Shown piece after piece: positions 13,192 to 21,162 of a stretch of 21,162 bases of DNA. The translations under genes and the position numbers were made by a program. Each line of letters opens with the position of its first letter. Within the stretch, counting starts at the first letter, position 1. Below the pieces are notes generated by a model, which had not been told where the DNA came from, did not search any database, and was given only the letters and a program-made list of their open reading frames with translations. The stretch covers positions 1 through 21,162 of the forward strand of contig ATSW01116769.1 in the NCBI GenBank assembly GCA_000444245.1, read 5' to 3'. Origin of the DNA: Botryllus schlosseri (Eukaryota > Chordata > Ascidiacea > Stolidobranchia > Styelidae).

Positions 13192-16100
13192 CTAAGACAT
13201 TGAGAAAGTGGGGAAAGTTATTTTCCGCAATGTTCAAGACTAACTTGTAGAATTAGATGCTTTTACTTGTTCCATTACACTAATTAGAAGGATACACATG
13301 CGTTCATTCTAATCTAAATTGGGAAATGTTTCTGTGCCATAATTTGAATTCTAACCCAATTTCTGCACTCGTGAAAATGCTACAGGAGAACTATGTATCG
13401 CGTGAAATGAGCCAAGCTTGGTGTACAGATATTTGCTATTCTTGTACTTATGTGAACGATCTATGATTTCATGTGTTGCATTTCAATAAATTCGGAATTT
13501 AATTCCATTTCCAAGTTTTTGCGATTTCAGTAATTATATTTTTTTATCTAAGTTGCTAAAAAAAACTGTGTACGCATAATTATAATCCTATAACTTGGAA
13601 AAGCTGAACATGTTCTAGTTACCCAACTCTGTTTAGAAACAATGAAGGCAACTTACGTCCACGTAGCATTGTCTCGTTCCACTGTCTCCGGTTCCGTCTC
13701 CGTCACTATCCGGATAGAAGCACCACGGATCCCCGCTCACAGAGCTCTCGCACCAAAGGCACCCTTCGATATTGCAACCGTTCGCGTCGATTCCGAGGAA
13801 CCCGCAGTCGGTCTTCTTGTGGGAGGGGCAGTTGCAGTCCACGCAAGACTCGTCTGAACGGAACCAAACAGTTCGAACCAGTGGTTCCTAACTTTAAATA
13901 ACCTGATGGGGAGCCTTCTTGAAATCTCGAAGTTTCAATAAATCACAAAAACCTACTGCATTATACTTCTAACTTCACATCTAATACCTTATTATAGATT
14001 GTTGGTGCAGACAATCAACTGTGCGTTAATGGAATGATTTTCACACATAACGAAAGCATTAAAATGAATATTTATTGTAAATTCTACTATTCCCTTTCAG
14101 AGACCATCAGTTCAGTAATGCGAGGCTTCGCCTAAGACATGGGCATCGTATTGTTCGGTCGAAACGTAACAGCGTGATACTAATTGCTTAATTGCACATG
14201 AGTCAGTTTCGAAAATTGAGTAGTTTAAGTTCTAGTTGTATAGTTGCGCATTTTAAAGATACAGTAGTTTGTACAAGTCTGACTATTTCGCCCACTCTGG
14301 CTTACTGACACAAACATATCCCATAACTATATTTAGCGAGAACGAATCGCACCTCCGCCGCCATTAGATCCTCCATTTCCAGGGCTTGATGTCGAAGACT
14401 CCTCGGAAGCCTTGTGGAAGCACCATGGGGCATTGCTACCGTCCGTGAGAGGACACCAGAGACATCCAGAGGCTGTGCAGGTGGCTTCCGTGGACGCCAA
14501 CTCGCCGCAGTCAACCTTCTCGGTATCCGGGCAAGTGCAATCCGTACAGGTGGTCTCGATATAACCACCACCGCCTGTGTTGCCACCACCGTTACCTGTT
14601 GTAGAGAGAAAGTGATACTTGCTTCTCAAACAGAGGTGGTCAAAGTATATAATCTAAATTCAAGACAACACCTATTGACAACACCGAATACCTTTTCTGG
14701 TGTTCGGTGCTGTCATTAGGTGTTGTCGCCGACACTACTTGAAAACTACGTTTACAATTTCCAGAGTTTGAAAAGTAAGTATCTTCCGTGGAGTAGAAGA
14801 GTAAGTAGTTAAAAAAAGTCAACCACTTCAGTAAGTTGTACAGATAATCAGATACTACTTGAGTATACTCAGGAAAAGTAGCAGTACTCCCTTACTGATC
14901 ACAAGTTATCAAAACACCGCGCCTACCTCCACCATCTATTCCGCCGCCTACGTTGCACTGAGTCGTCATAGCGTCTACGTGGATCGCAAAAACTCGGTTT
15001 TCTCCGCTGCCGTCGACATTGACCTGCGCGGTTCCTCCAGAAACGGTGACGCAGTCGCCTGGAATATCACGGTAATCAGACTCGGTCAACTAGCTAATTC
15101 TAGTTGTATGATTAGACCACTTAGAGCGAAACCACGGTAATCTAGTTCCAGTTTAATGTCTGATGGTTTTCCTGAAAATGCTATACGAGAATTGCATCGT
15201 ACGAAATGAGCCAATCTTGGCGTACAGACATTTGACATTCTCCTGCTGATGAAAATGAGCTGTAATTTGATATAATCTGATTACGATTTTCTTTGTATTT
15301 CAATCTAATTCGGAATTCAATTCAATTTCTAAGCTTTGGTGAATTCAGTAATTCTAATTCAAATCAATGTGTTCCTAAAATTATAATTGTAATCTACTTT
15401 CGAAAAGCTTAAAATTCTCTATTTTTCCAACTCATCCCTGCACTCCAGCAGAGCCAAATTAACTGACGGATATGGTGCGAGATTCGAGTATTTATTTGTA
15501 TTAAGCTCAATTATGTACAATTATGCATATACTTACAAGTTAACCACGCTTATGGGAATTGACCCTGATGATTTCATTTGAACTGAACTCAATTTTTTTT
15601 TGAAATTGAAATTCAATCCAATTTCCAAGTTTTTTTTTCGAATTTGGTAATTCTACTTCTATTTTAATTGAAAAAAAACAGCGTAGCTATATTTCTAATT
15701 CTAATCTCACTTGGAAAAAACTGAGTAGCTGCAATCCGAATTATAATCTAATCTGAGAAAACTAAGAATATTCTAGATTTTAAACCTTGAGAGAGAGAGA
15801 GCGAACCAAGGTAGCGAATCAAGACTCACCCGCGCATTTGCCGTCGTAGAAATCTCCGAGGATTACGTTGCAGTATGATCCGTCCGGTAATCCGGTGTAC
15901 AGGTATTCGCTCATGCCGTATCCGGCGTTGTTGGCGGCGAAAAATCCTTTCGATCCGCGGGAAAACGCGATCTGGTTGTTGTCGTTGGTCCACCAATTGT
16001 CGACTCCGGTGCCTTTAGTGTAAAAAGGTGGTTTCAGTTGACTGGAAAGTATCTCGCCTCGCGTTCGTTCAAGATAACGTTGCAATCGACAGAGATGACC

Positions 16101-19100
16101 AAATCACACAGCGTTGCTAGTCAATTATAGAAGTAGAAGTAGTCCTTTCCAAGACATATCAAGATTACAAGATGTGTCAATATATGTCAGATTCAGTTAC
16201 CCTGATGCAGGGCTTTCACGAGGTTCTGAATGACAATTTCATACCATTACTTTCTGCTTTTCAAAATCGAATCTGTTTAAAGTACGCAGTTTTTAGCCAT
16301 AAGTAGAAATGGAAGTAGTCCAACAAGATTATTAATTGTGGAAGTGGCGCAAGTGATAAAGCCTAATAGAGGTACTGCCTTCGCTGACCACCTTTGGCGA
16401 TTAATCAATCCGATTTCGCCGTAAGAAGTTAACTCCCTAAATATGTTAGTTCGCGATGGAAAGGCTCTCTCACCGACAACGGCCGCTGAGAATGAGAACA
16501 TGTTTTTGATCTGCCTCCATCTGTGCTCGCAAACCCAACCGTTCCCGCACGATCCGTCCTCGTTCACGTAACGTTGGTTAGGTGGGGGTCCCTCTTCTGA
16601 GTTGCTGTGAGATTTCAATAACTTGTGAAAGGTATCAACGTCTTAGTTTGATCTATATCGGCTATAACTGAGGGTGCGAATCCGGCAGACGACACTTTCT
16701 GGTTTCTTTCACACCTTTCACACCTTATTTCACACCGAGCGAGATAGTGTAATGGTTATGCGCCCGGCATCTCGAGCGGTAGATCTTGGGTTCGATCCCC
16801 GGCCGGGTCATAGCAAAGACTCGAAAATTGGTATCCGCAGCTATCCCGCTAGGCGCTCAGTCACGGATAGCATGGAGGAGAAAAAAACCGGGGGCGCAGA
16901 CTAGATGACCTCATGGGGCCGTATCGCAACTCCGTCGTCAAAGCATCTCGATGGTGCAGGCGAAAAAGAATATCATATCTCTCTCTCTCTTATTGATTGA
17001 TTGAGTAGCAACATTGGAGTATTTAGTTGTATCAAGTGGACGGTACATAAGGCGCGAAAACTACCAAGGTCTTGCATTGTAGGCTATAGTAACAGAGGTA
17101 CGGAGATATGGTATATTTCCTTAGATATGACGAAACATCTCACCTGAAGTAGTAGCTCGACATGACTCTCGGGACTCCGTACGGCCACGCCAACATGAAA
17201 GCCGTCAAGATCTTGAGTTCTGCGAAAATCTGTTTTATCACATTTCATGAAACATGCAAGAGACCTGTATTCTTTCCCTTTCCAGCACGTGACTAGACGA
17301 GGATTAGCGTTTAAACGACATATCCTTCCACGCGGACCGAGATATTTAATGTTTCGTTTGCTGCGATACGACCTTTTGAGGTTTCTAGGCTTCCATAGTG
17401 TAAAATAAAATCGAAACTATAATTTTTGTTGATTAACTCATTCTCAGTGGCAAGAAGATTGTGATTTCAGCTCTCGAAAAAAATCATCTCACTACTTCAC
17501 TCGAATCATTACAACTATTACTTGATGCAGATTTAAGTGCTCGAATCTTTGTGCCTAGCCCTAGTTGGGAACCACTGCTCTAGTGTAATCCCCAGCGGTG
17601 CAAATGATTTTGAATCTACCTTCCGGCTCTTCGAACGTAACGATGCTTCCTCCTCCGCCGTGTCCTCTCTGGTTGTCGTGGTTGTTGATGAAGACCAAAG
17701 CGCTGGTTCCCGCGAGCATACCCCAAGCTTCTCCAAGGTTTGACAAGTACTGTAAGGCGAGTAGTGCATTCGTTCAAGGCAGCCGAAACTCACTATATTG
17801 GAGCACAGACATTCAGTGACGGGTCAATTCTACTCTTTTGGAATACTCAAGTATTGCTTTTGCCTATTTGAACTGAGTACTTGAGTGGTTGCGTTTCGTA
17901 ACTACTTCCACATCTATCTGCACGATTCGTATGCAAAACGACTTACTTTATAAACTTGAGATTTTGATACAGATGAAATAGTTTTGGTATGCGTTTTTTA
18001 TCACTTATATGTGGGAAATTGTAATAAAAACTGTGCGAAATAGCATGAAATCTTGGTAACAGATCTGTATGTTCGAAAATCGAACTTTTTTGTGGTTAGT
18101 TTGCGTAGCGAAGATAAATCTGACAATTTCAAAGGTAGCCTATATCGTTCTTCGACAAACTACTAAAGGTATGCGATCCATATACCGAATATACTATTTG
18201 AAATTACTTGCTTGGGTGCTTTTCACTCGCTACTTTAATTTTAAATTAAGCAGCAATTAAAAGATATACTTCTACTTCTCCGAGTACCAACACTGTCTAC
18301 TTTTACCGCCACTGGCAGCGAATCAGTGGGGTTGGTATTAAAAATCGGGACAAAGCACTTCGAGTATATCCAAGACTTAATCAGTTGATGGAGCACAGTA
18401 TTAAATCATGTCAACCCTCGTACCTGCAGAGAGTGAACGTTGTTGCCGACGTTGATGCCGTATTTGAATTCTGTCACAGCACCGATTCCGGTGTACTCGC
18501 CAGCAGTGATTGGTTCGCCTGGGATGGATTAGGACGGAGTTCAGTGAAGCGAGACAGAAATATAATAATAATATACTAAAAGTTATATAGAGTGTCGTAT
18601 ATAGCAATGCATGTCTCCTACACTAGAGCGCTGTACACCAGGTCTGGTTAAAATATGAAGTGTGTCAAGACATGTTAGAAGGACGTTGATTATTCTATAT
18701 AGTTGTAAAGAAAGAACGAGCACAAGTGTAGTTGGAATGCACGTATAAATAATACGGTTATGATTATATAAACTTGGAAACAACTACTGATTCAGATAAT
18801 AATATGATGCAAGGTGGAAGATTGTTCCTCAGAATGTCAGCCAAAGAAGAAAACTAATCGTTGAGTATAGGTCCTGGACGTTGAAATCACAACAAGAAGT
18901 CAGAAATTGCGGCCACAAAGTCACAGAACGGTTCGTAAATAGCCAAATCATATCATCAATAGTCTCAATAGCGATTGTGACCTTATCGAAAAAGTGCGAT
19001 CCGACCCTCACCGTATCAGCAAAAACATGAATCCGGCTTCGATCCGGTTCCGGCCAAAATAGAAATTATCCGGCCGGATATCCAGTCCGGCTCAGGTCTA

Positions 19101-21162
19101 TGGTATTGATGATCTGAAACTCGTTTCCACGTGCGTTTTATATTGCATTGTGAGTGTCGTATCGTGTATTAGTTGCCTATATCCTGTACTGTATCTTAAT
19201 TTAACAATTTTTCCCGTACATTGCTGGTAGTCTAATATTCTTCGTCATTTATTCTCACTGTAGTGAGCCAGCAGCGTGCGTACTCCTGCAGATGACGTCT
19301 GGTTCGTGCTGGATTTTCACCGCCGACGTGACAAATAAAACGAATCTAACTAAACTAAATACCTCCTTGGTCGATGACTTCTTGGAATATGTATGCTCTT
19401 TGCCCAGAGCCAAACACGTCGCTTCTAAGATCACTCAGGCCTCCGAAAATGGCTCCCAAGTCTCCCGGGTACATGTGCTTGCAAGCGTCGACTCTGAATC
19501 CGGCGACACCGATGTTGATCATGTCATTCATGAAATCGATCATCTTTCCTGCGCATCAATATATCCGTTAGGGTGTTGTCAGGGTTGTAACCAAGTCACA
19601 AGGTTCGAGTCGAGACTCAATCTTATTCTACTGGAGTCAAGTCAAGTCAAGTCACGGAGCAACGGATCTGGTCCAAGTCATAAGCGTTCAATGTTCACTA
19701 TCAGGTTAAAGTCAGGTTCGACTCACTTTTGTGAAACTTCCGTGTGATATCAAAAGCCTCGCATTCATAATATACTAATTTTTCGCACTCTTAGCATGTT
19801 CATTCAAACAGATAAATGACATTAAATGGGCCTACTTTTCAAGTATCAGTCCTGATAGAATATATATAGAATGTCTCGAGTCATATGACGTGGTCGCGGG
19901 TCATGCGTAGTGACTCGAACGCAAATCGAGTCAATATATGCAGTGACTCAAGTCGAGTCGAATCATTTTATTTTTTACGAAAATGACTCGAGTCAAGGAA
20001 AAATTGGTACTGCAGTCATTACAACAAGTCGCGGGTCGAGTTCTCACCTCGGACGTAATCCTTCCCTTGATTGAGATCGGTCAGGCCGACAAGCCAGCAA
20101 TTCCTCACCGACCACGGATCTGCGTAATTGATGCCACCCGTGCATTCTGTGTTGAAGTCCGTGTAGCCGTAGGGAACTCCCGGAAAGTCCAGGGAATCCG
20201 CGTCGAAGTAAGTACCCCCGGTTCCAGTGCCTGGAGTGAACGTAAAAGATTTAAACAAACACTGGAGTAGGCTATGTAGTCACAGCAGTCCGCGTAGCCA
20301 CCAAATTAGAATAGAGAGTTCTGATCGATTACAAGTATAATTGGCCATTCCAAAGACACGTCAAAACCACTCGGGAGTAGAAAATTTAGGTTCGAAAAGT
20401 AGATTTGGCTGATGAGTCAGATACTTTTAGCGGGGCCGTATGGCTACTTTCGGAATTGCAAGATGCATTTTGGTGACTAACATTGAATGAGAAAGACCAG
20501 AGGTAGTCAGTATAGAAGTACTTCTATTTGCTGAATTACTTGAAGTAGATTTTAGCCACTAGCACTACCTACTCAAATGGTTTTGATTTTAGACTACTTC
20601 TAGTTAAAGTTTTTCAGATTTAGAGGTAAAACCACTTGGCCAGAAATTGATGTCTTTACTGCTACTGCTATACTTGAGTACTGACGATAACCACTTTGAC
20701 CACTTCTTAATATGACACTACGGCGTGTTACAATTATCGAAAATATATTCAGGTACAGGTACAGTGACGATTTTACTTAAAAGCGTGATGACAACATATC
20801 TCCAAAGTTATACTCTCTACTTTACGAAATTGAAAGTTTAAAAGGTAAATACAAGCCGTTTTCTGAAAAATTCTGAAGTAGAAGTGTTAGCATACAATAA
20901 TCGTAACCATAGTCATAAAGCATTGGCGCTTGGGTAACCAGTGCAAGTACTCAAAACGTTTTTGAGCACCCCAAAAGAGTAGAGGTCCTTCGTCATTCAT
21001 AATCTCTGAGTATATAGCGCGAGCAATCCAAATATAGTTGAATATTTAGTATCAAATCATGCGACGCCATCGAATGACTCACCCGAACCGCCTGCACCGC
21101 ACATGTGGTTAATGACGATATCGGGGTAGATGTGTACGCCGACAGCATTACATCGGTTCACC
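13066..21162 (-). CDS. AMY: Gene B: secreted alpha-amylase with three C-terminal trefoil modules, 5' end outside window
   Basis: Twelve exons on the minus strand: 21083-21162 (partial exon 3), 20048-20230, 19363-19548, 18424-18518, 17620-17749, 17144-17219, 16474-16604, 15830-16012, 14927-15058, 14353-14595, 13657-13853 and 13066-13191. All junctions are GT-AG and in phase. With gene A exons 1-2 supplied by analogy, the protein is 683 residues against about 511 for human precursor amylase. Catalytic D205, E241 and D303, chloride ligands R203, N301 and R339, and calcium ligands N115, R166, D175 and H209 are all present, so a chloride-activated enzyme is expected. Domain C ends near [10 protein letters not shown] Gly/Asn linker then leads to trefoil-like modules at about 512-557, 580-624 and 639-679. 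The extra modules may anchor the enzyme to mucus or protect it from proteolysis; that role is inference. Confidence 0.95.
13327..13640 (-). repeat. Unclassified interspersed repeat, four copies in the window
   Basis: Copies at about 13327-13640, 15090-15435 and 15425-15790 lie in the same direction, with an inverted copy at about 2785-3010. Shared landmarks include AAATGAGCCAA, ACAGGAGA, CAATTTCYAAG and GGAAAAGCT. No terminal repeats or target duplications were recognised, and orientation is arbitrary. This copy occupies gene B intron 13. Confidence 0.6.
13657..13853 (-). CDS. AMY: Gene B exon 13: trefoil-like module 2
   Basis: 197 nt encoding [20 protein letters not shown], then [20 protein letters not shown] and DPWCFYP. 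It shares the CxDCxC opening and CLWC variant with module 1. An acidic linker DSDGDGTGD follows (residues 625-633), then RQCYVD, whose cysteine opens module 3. Consensus GTAAGT donor, phase 0. Confidence 0.93.
13879..14200. mobile_element. hAT-like relic in gene B intron 12
   Basis: It begins CAGTGGTTCCTAAC and shares AATGAATATTTATT, ATTCCCTTTC and CAGTTCAG-AATGCGA, in order, with the left half of the element at 7720-8103. No right terminus was found. On the minus strand it contains an AATAAA at 14071-14076. Confidence 0.65.
14353..14595 (-). CDS. AMY: Gene B exon 12: Gly linker and trefoil-like module 1
   Basis: 243 nt, phase 1-1. It encodes [16 protein letters not shown], then [19 protein letters not shown] and [19 protein letters not shown]. 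The trefoil core DCG...C...GC...PWCF is clear, but the usual CC is CLWC and two extra cysteines lie in the opening CTDCTC. A second Gly/Ser/Asn linker follows. The donor GTGCGA is weak; without splicing the frame reaches a TAA at 14333-14335. Confidence 0.92.
14631..14880. mobile_element. hAT-like relic in gene B intron 11, with hairpin
   Basis: It begins CAGAGGTGGTCAAAG, the terminus of the 8104-9582 family, and contains GTAGAAGAGTAAGTAG and TACTTGAGTA words. A degenerate right end AGTCAACCACTTCAG lies near 14817-14831. No target duplication was found. Confidence 0.5.
14664..14727. repeat. 64-bp hairpin-forming inverted repeat
   Basis: 29-bp arms (14664-14692 and 14699-14727) pair at 26 of 29 positions around a 6-nt loop TTTTCT. 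The left arm begins GACAACACCTATTGACA. Confidence 0.9.
14927..15058 (-). CDS. AMY: Gene B exon 11: end of domain C and linker start
   Basis: 132 nt encoding [20 protein letters not shown], then [26 protein letters not shown] aligns with human FIAIHAES, four residues before the human C-terminus, so the sequence after it is an extension. It ends in a glycine-rich linker. Confidence 0.95.
15059..15829 (-). other. Gene B intron 10
   Basis: 771 nt, mostly two tandem-lying copies of the unclassified repeat described at 13327-13640 (about 15090-15435 and 15425-15790). Confidence 0.6.
15830..16012 (-). CDS. AMY: Gene B exon 10: end of barrel and start of domain C
   Basis: 183 nt encoding [20 protein letters not shown], then [20 protein letters not shown] and CAG. 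It matches human NQVAFGRGNRGFIVFNND and the domain C cysteine pair C450-C462. A GAGAGAGA run lies just past the donor (about 15788-15801). Confidence 0.96.
16013..16473 (-). other. Gene B intron 9
   Basis: 461 nt with scattered AGAAGTAGAAGTAGT words related to the hAT family at 8104-9582. No defined ends and no gene seen. Confidence 0.5.
16474..16604 (-). CDS. AMY: Gene B exon 9
   Basis: 131 nt encoding [20 protein letters not shown] then [18 protein letters not shown]. The cysteine pair matches human C378-C384, and CEHRWRQI is nearly invariant in animal amylases. Confidence 0.96.
16735..17005 (+). mobile_element. tRNA-derived SINE in gene B intron 8
   Basis: An A box (TAGTGTAATGG, 16745-16755) and B box (GGTTCGATCC, 16789-16798) are spaced as in a tRNA. 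The acceptor stem cannot form, so it is not a working tRNA. A roughly 170-bp unrelated body follows, ending in (TC)n and (TTGA)n at about 16976-17002. Most like tRNA-Glu or -Asp. Boundaries are approximate and no target duplication was identified. Confidence 0.75.
17144..17219 (-). CDS. AMY: Gene B exon 8: chloride-ligand arginine
   Basis: 76 nt encoding [20 protein letters not shown] then SYYF. R339 matches human R337, the residue that marks chloride-dependent amylases. TCGCAG acceptor, GTGAGA donor. Confidence 0.95.
17220..17619 (-). other. Gene B intron 7, with two hAT right ends
   Basis: 400 nt. At about 17535-17577, GTGCCTAGCCCTA (right end of the TAGGGCTGGGC family) abuts GTTGGGAACCACTG (right end of a CAGTGGTTCCC family), suggesting one element inserted into another. 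The left ends were not found. Confidence 0.45.
17620..17749 (-). CDS. AMY: Gene B exon 7: transition-state Asp and flexible loop
   Basis: 130 nt encoding [14 protein letters not shown], then [20 protein letters not shown]303 matches human D300 and N301 the chloride ligand N298. The glycine-rich mobile loop (human GHGAGGAS) is kept, one residue shorter. Confidence 0.96.
17814..18295. mobile_element. hAT-like relic in gene B intron 6
   Basis: It begins near CAGTGACGGGTCAATTCTAC and ends near CTCCGAGTACCAACACTG, with AGTACTTGAGT and ACTTCTACTT words near both ends as in other elements here. The flanking 8-mers do not match, so the boundaries are tentative. Confidence 0.45.
18424..18518 (-). CDS. 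AMY: Gene B exon 6
   Basis: 95 nt encoding [20 protein letters not shown] and [17 protein letters not shown] acceptor, GTACGA donor, phase 0 out. Confidence 0.94.
18519..19362 (-). other. Gene B intron 5
   Basis: 844 nt against 332 in gene A. Positions about 19028-19095 repeat CCGG-rich words (ATCCGGTTCCGG, ATCCGGCCGGAT), probably a fragment of an unidentified repeat. Nothing else was recognised. Confidence 0.5.
19363..19548 (-). CDS. AMY: Gene B exon 5: catalytic Asp and Glu
   Basis: 186 nt. It encodes [16 protein letters not shown] with nucleophile D205, and [11 protein letters not shown] with acid/base E241. Eight bases differ from gene A, three of them amino-acid changing. The GTATTT donor is shared with gene A. 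Confidence 0.95.
19580..20026. mobile_element. hAT-like insertion in gene B intron 4
   Basis: It begins CAGGGTTGTAACCAAGTCA and ends near GACTGCAGTCATTACAAC-like sequence. GTCAAGTCAAGTC and GACTCGAGTC words fill both ends. It is absent from the 55-nt intron 4 of gene A, whose two ends align to the sequence flanking the insertion. The right boundary is approximate and no clear 8-bp duplication was found. Confidence 0.65.
20048..20230 (-). CDS. AMY: Gene B exon 4: domain B
   Basis: 183 nt, CTCCAG acceptor and GTGAGA donor. The protein is identical to gene A exon 4: calcium ligands R166 and D175, and a Gly/Thr-rich turn ([10 protein letters not shown]) in place of the vertebrate segment containing C115. 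Confidence 0.95.
20231..21082 (-). other. Gene B intron 3, with hAT-like relics
   Basis: 852 nt against 390 in gene A. A short element at about 20498-20708 begins CAGAGGTAGTC and ends AACCACTTTGACCACTTCTT, the same family as 8104-9582, but without a clean target duplication. Flanking DNA has further AGTAGA-rich debris. Confidence 0.6.
21083..21162 (-). CDS. AMY: Gene B exon 3 (partial)
   Basis: 80 of an expected 86 nt; the first six bases are beyond the right edge. It encodes [20 protein letters not shown] then CGAGGS, with calcium ligand N115. The donor is GTGAGT. Confidence 0.95.

Noticed and set aside
15788-15801. GA microsatellite, and the TC run at 16976-16990
   Set aside because: Short simple repeats with no further significance; the TC run belongs to the SINE tail.
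16735-16815. Possible tRNA gene
   Set aside because: A and B boxes are present, but the acceptor stem does not pair and the sequence continues into a SINE body.

Overview
This window is animal nuclear DNA: interrupted genes with GT-AG introns, cut-and-paste transposons, a LINE fragment and a tRNA-derived SINE. It holds two head-to-tail copies, both on the minus strand, of a secreted chloride-dependent alpha-amylase (GH13, animal type). The organism is probably a marine invertebrate deuterostome. An ascidian tunicate is my best guess, from the compact introns, the AT-rich DNA, the trefoil modules and a splice acceptor only 11 nt before the ATG that would suit spliced-leader trans-splicing. That placement is inference, not proof.

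Layout. Positions 1-3430 hold gene A: exons 1-6, from the signal peptide to just past the acid/base glutamate, with the rest beyond the left edge. Positions 3431-13065 are the intergenic stretch; about 70 percent of it is assigned here to transposable elements (six hAT-type elements or remnants and one LINE 3' end, with two nested insertions). Positions 13066-21162 hold gene B: exons 3 (partial) to 14, running to the stop codon and a poly(A) signal, with its first two exons beyond the right edge. I checked every splice junction for reading phase. All exons join in frame without a stop, and if gene B starts as gene A does the full protein is 683 residues.

The notable feature is the C-terminus of gene B. 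After a complete amylase (A/B barrel and domain C), a glycine-rich linker leads into three trefoil (P-type) modules. The third is canonical. The first two share a modified eight-cysteine pattern in which the usual Cys-Cys pair has become Cys-Leu-Trp-Cys. Trefoil domains are known beside GH31 alpha-glucosidases (sucrase-isomaltase, maltase-glucoamylase, lysosomal acid glucosidase) and in mucus-associated peptides. A GH13 amylase with a C-terminal trefoil array would be an independent pairing of starch digestion with a mucosal module. A weak splice donor inside the first trefoil exon, followed by an in-frame stop, suggests a possible one-trefoil isoform.

The two copies are close. Exon 4 has 15 base differences and no amino-acid change. 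Their introns have diverged mainly through insertions; intron 4, for example, is 55 nt in gene A and 499 nt in gene B. No complete RNA gene, CRISPR array, retrovirus-like element or bacterial feature was seen.
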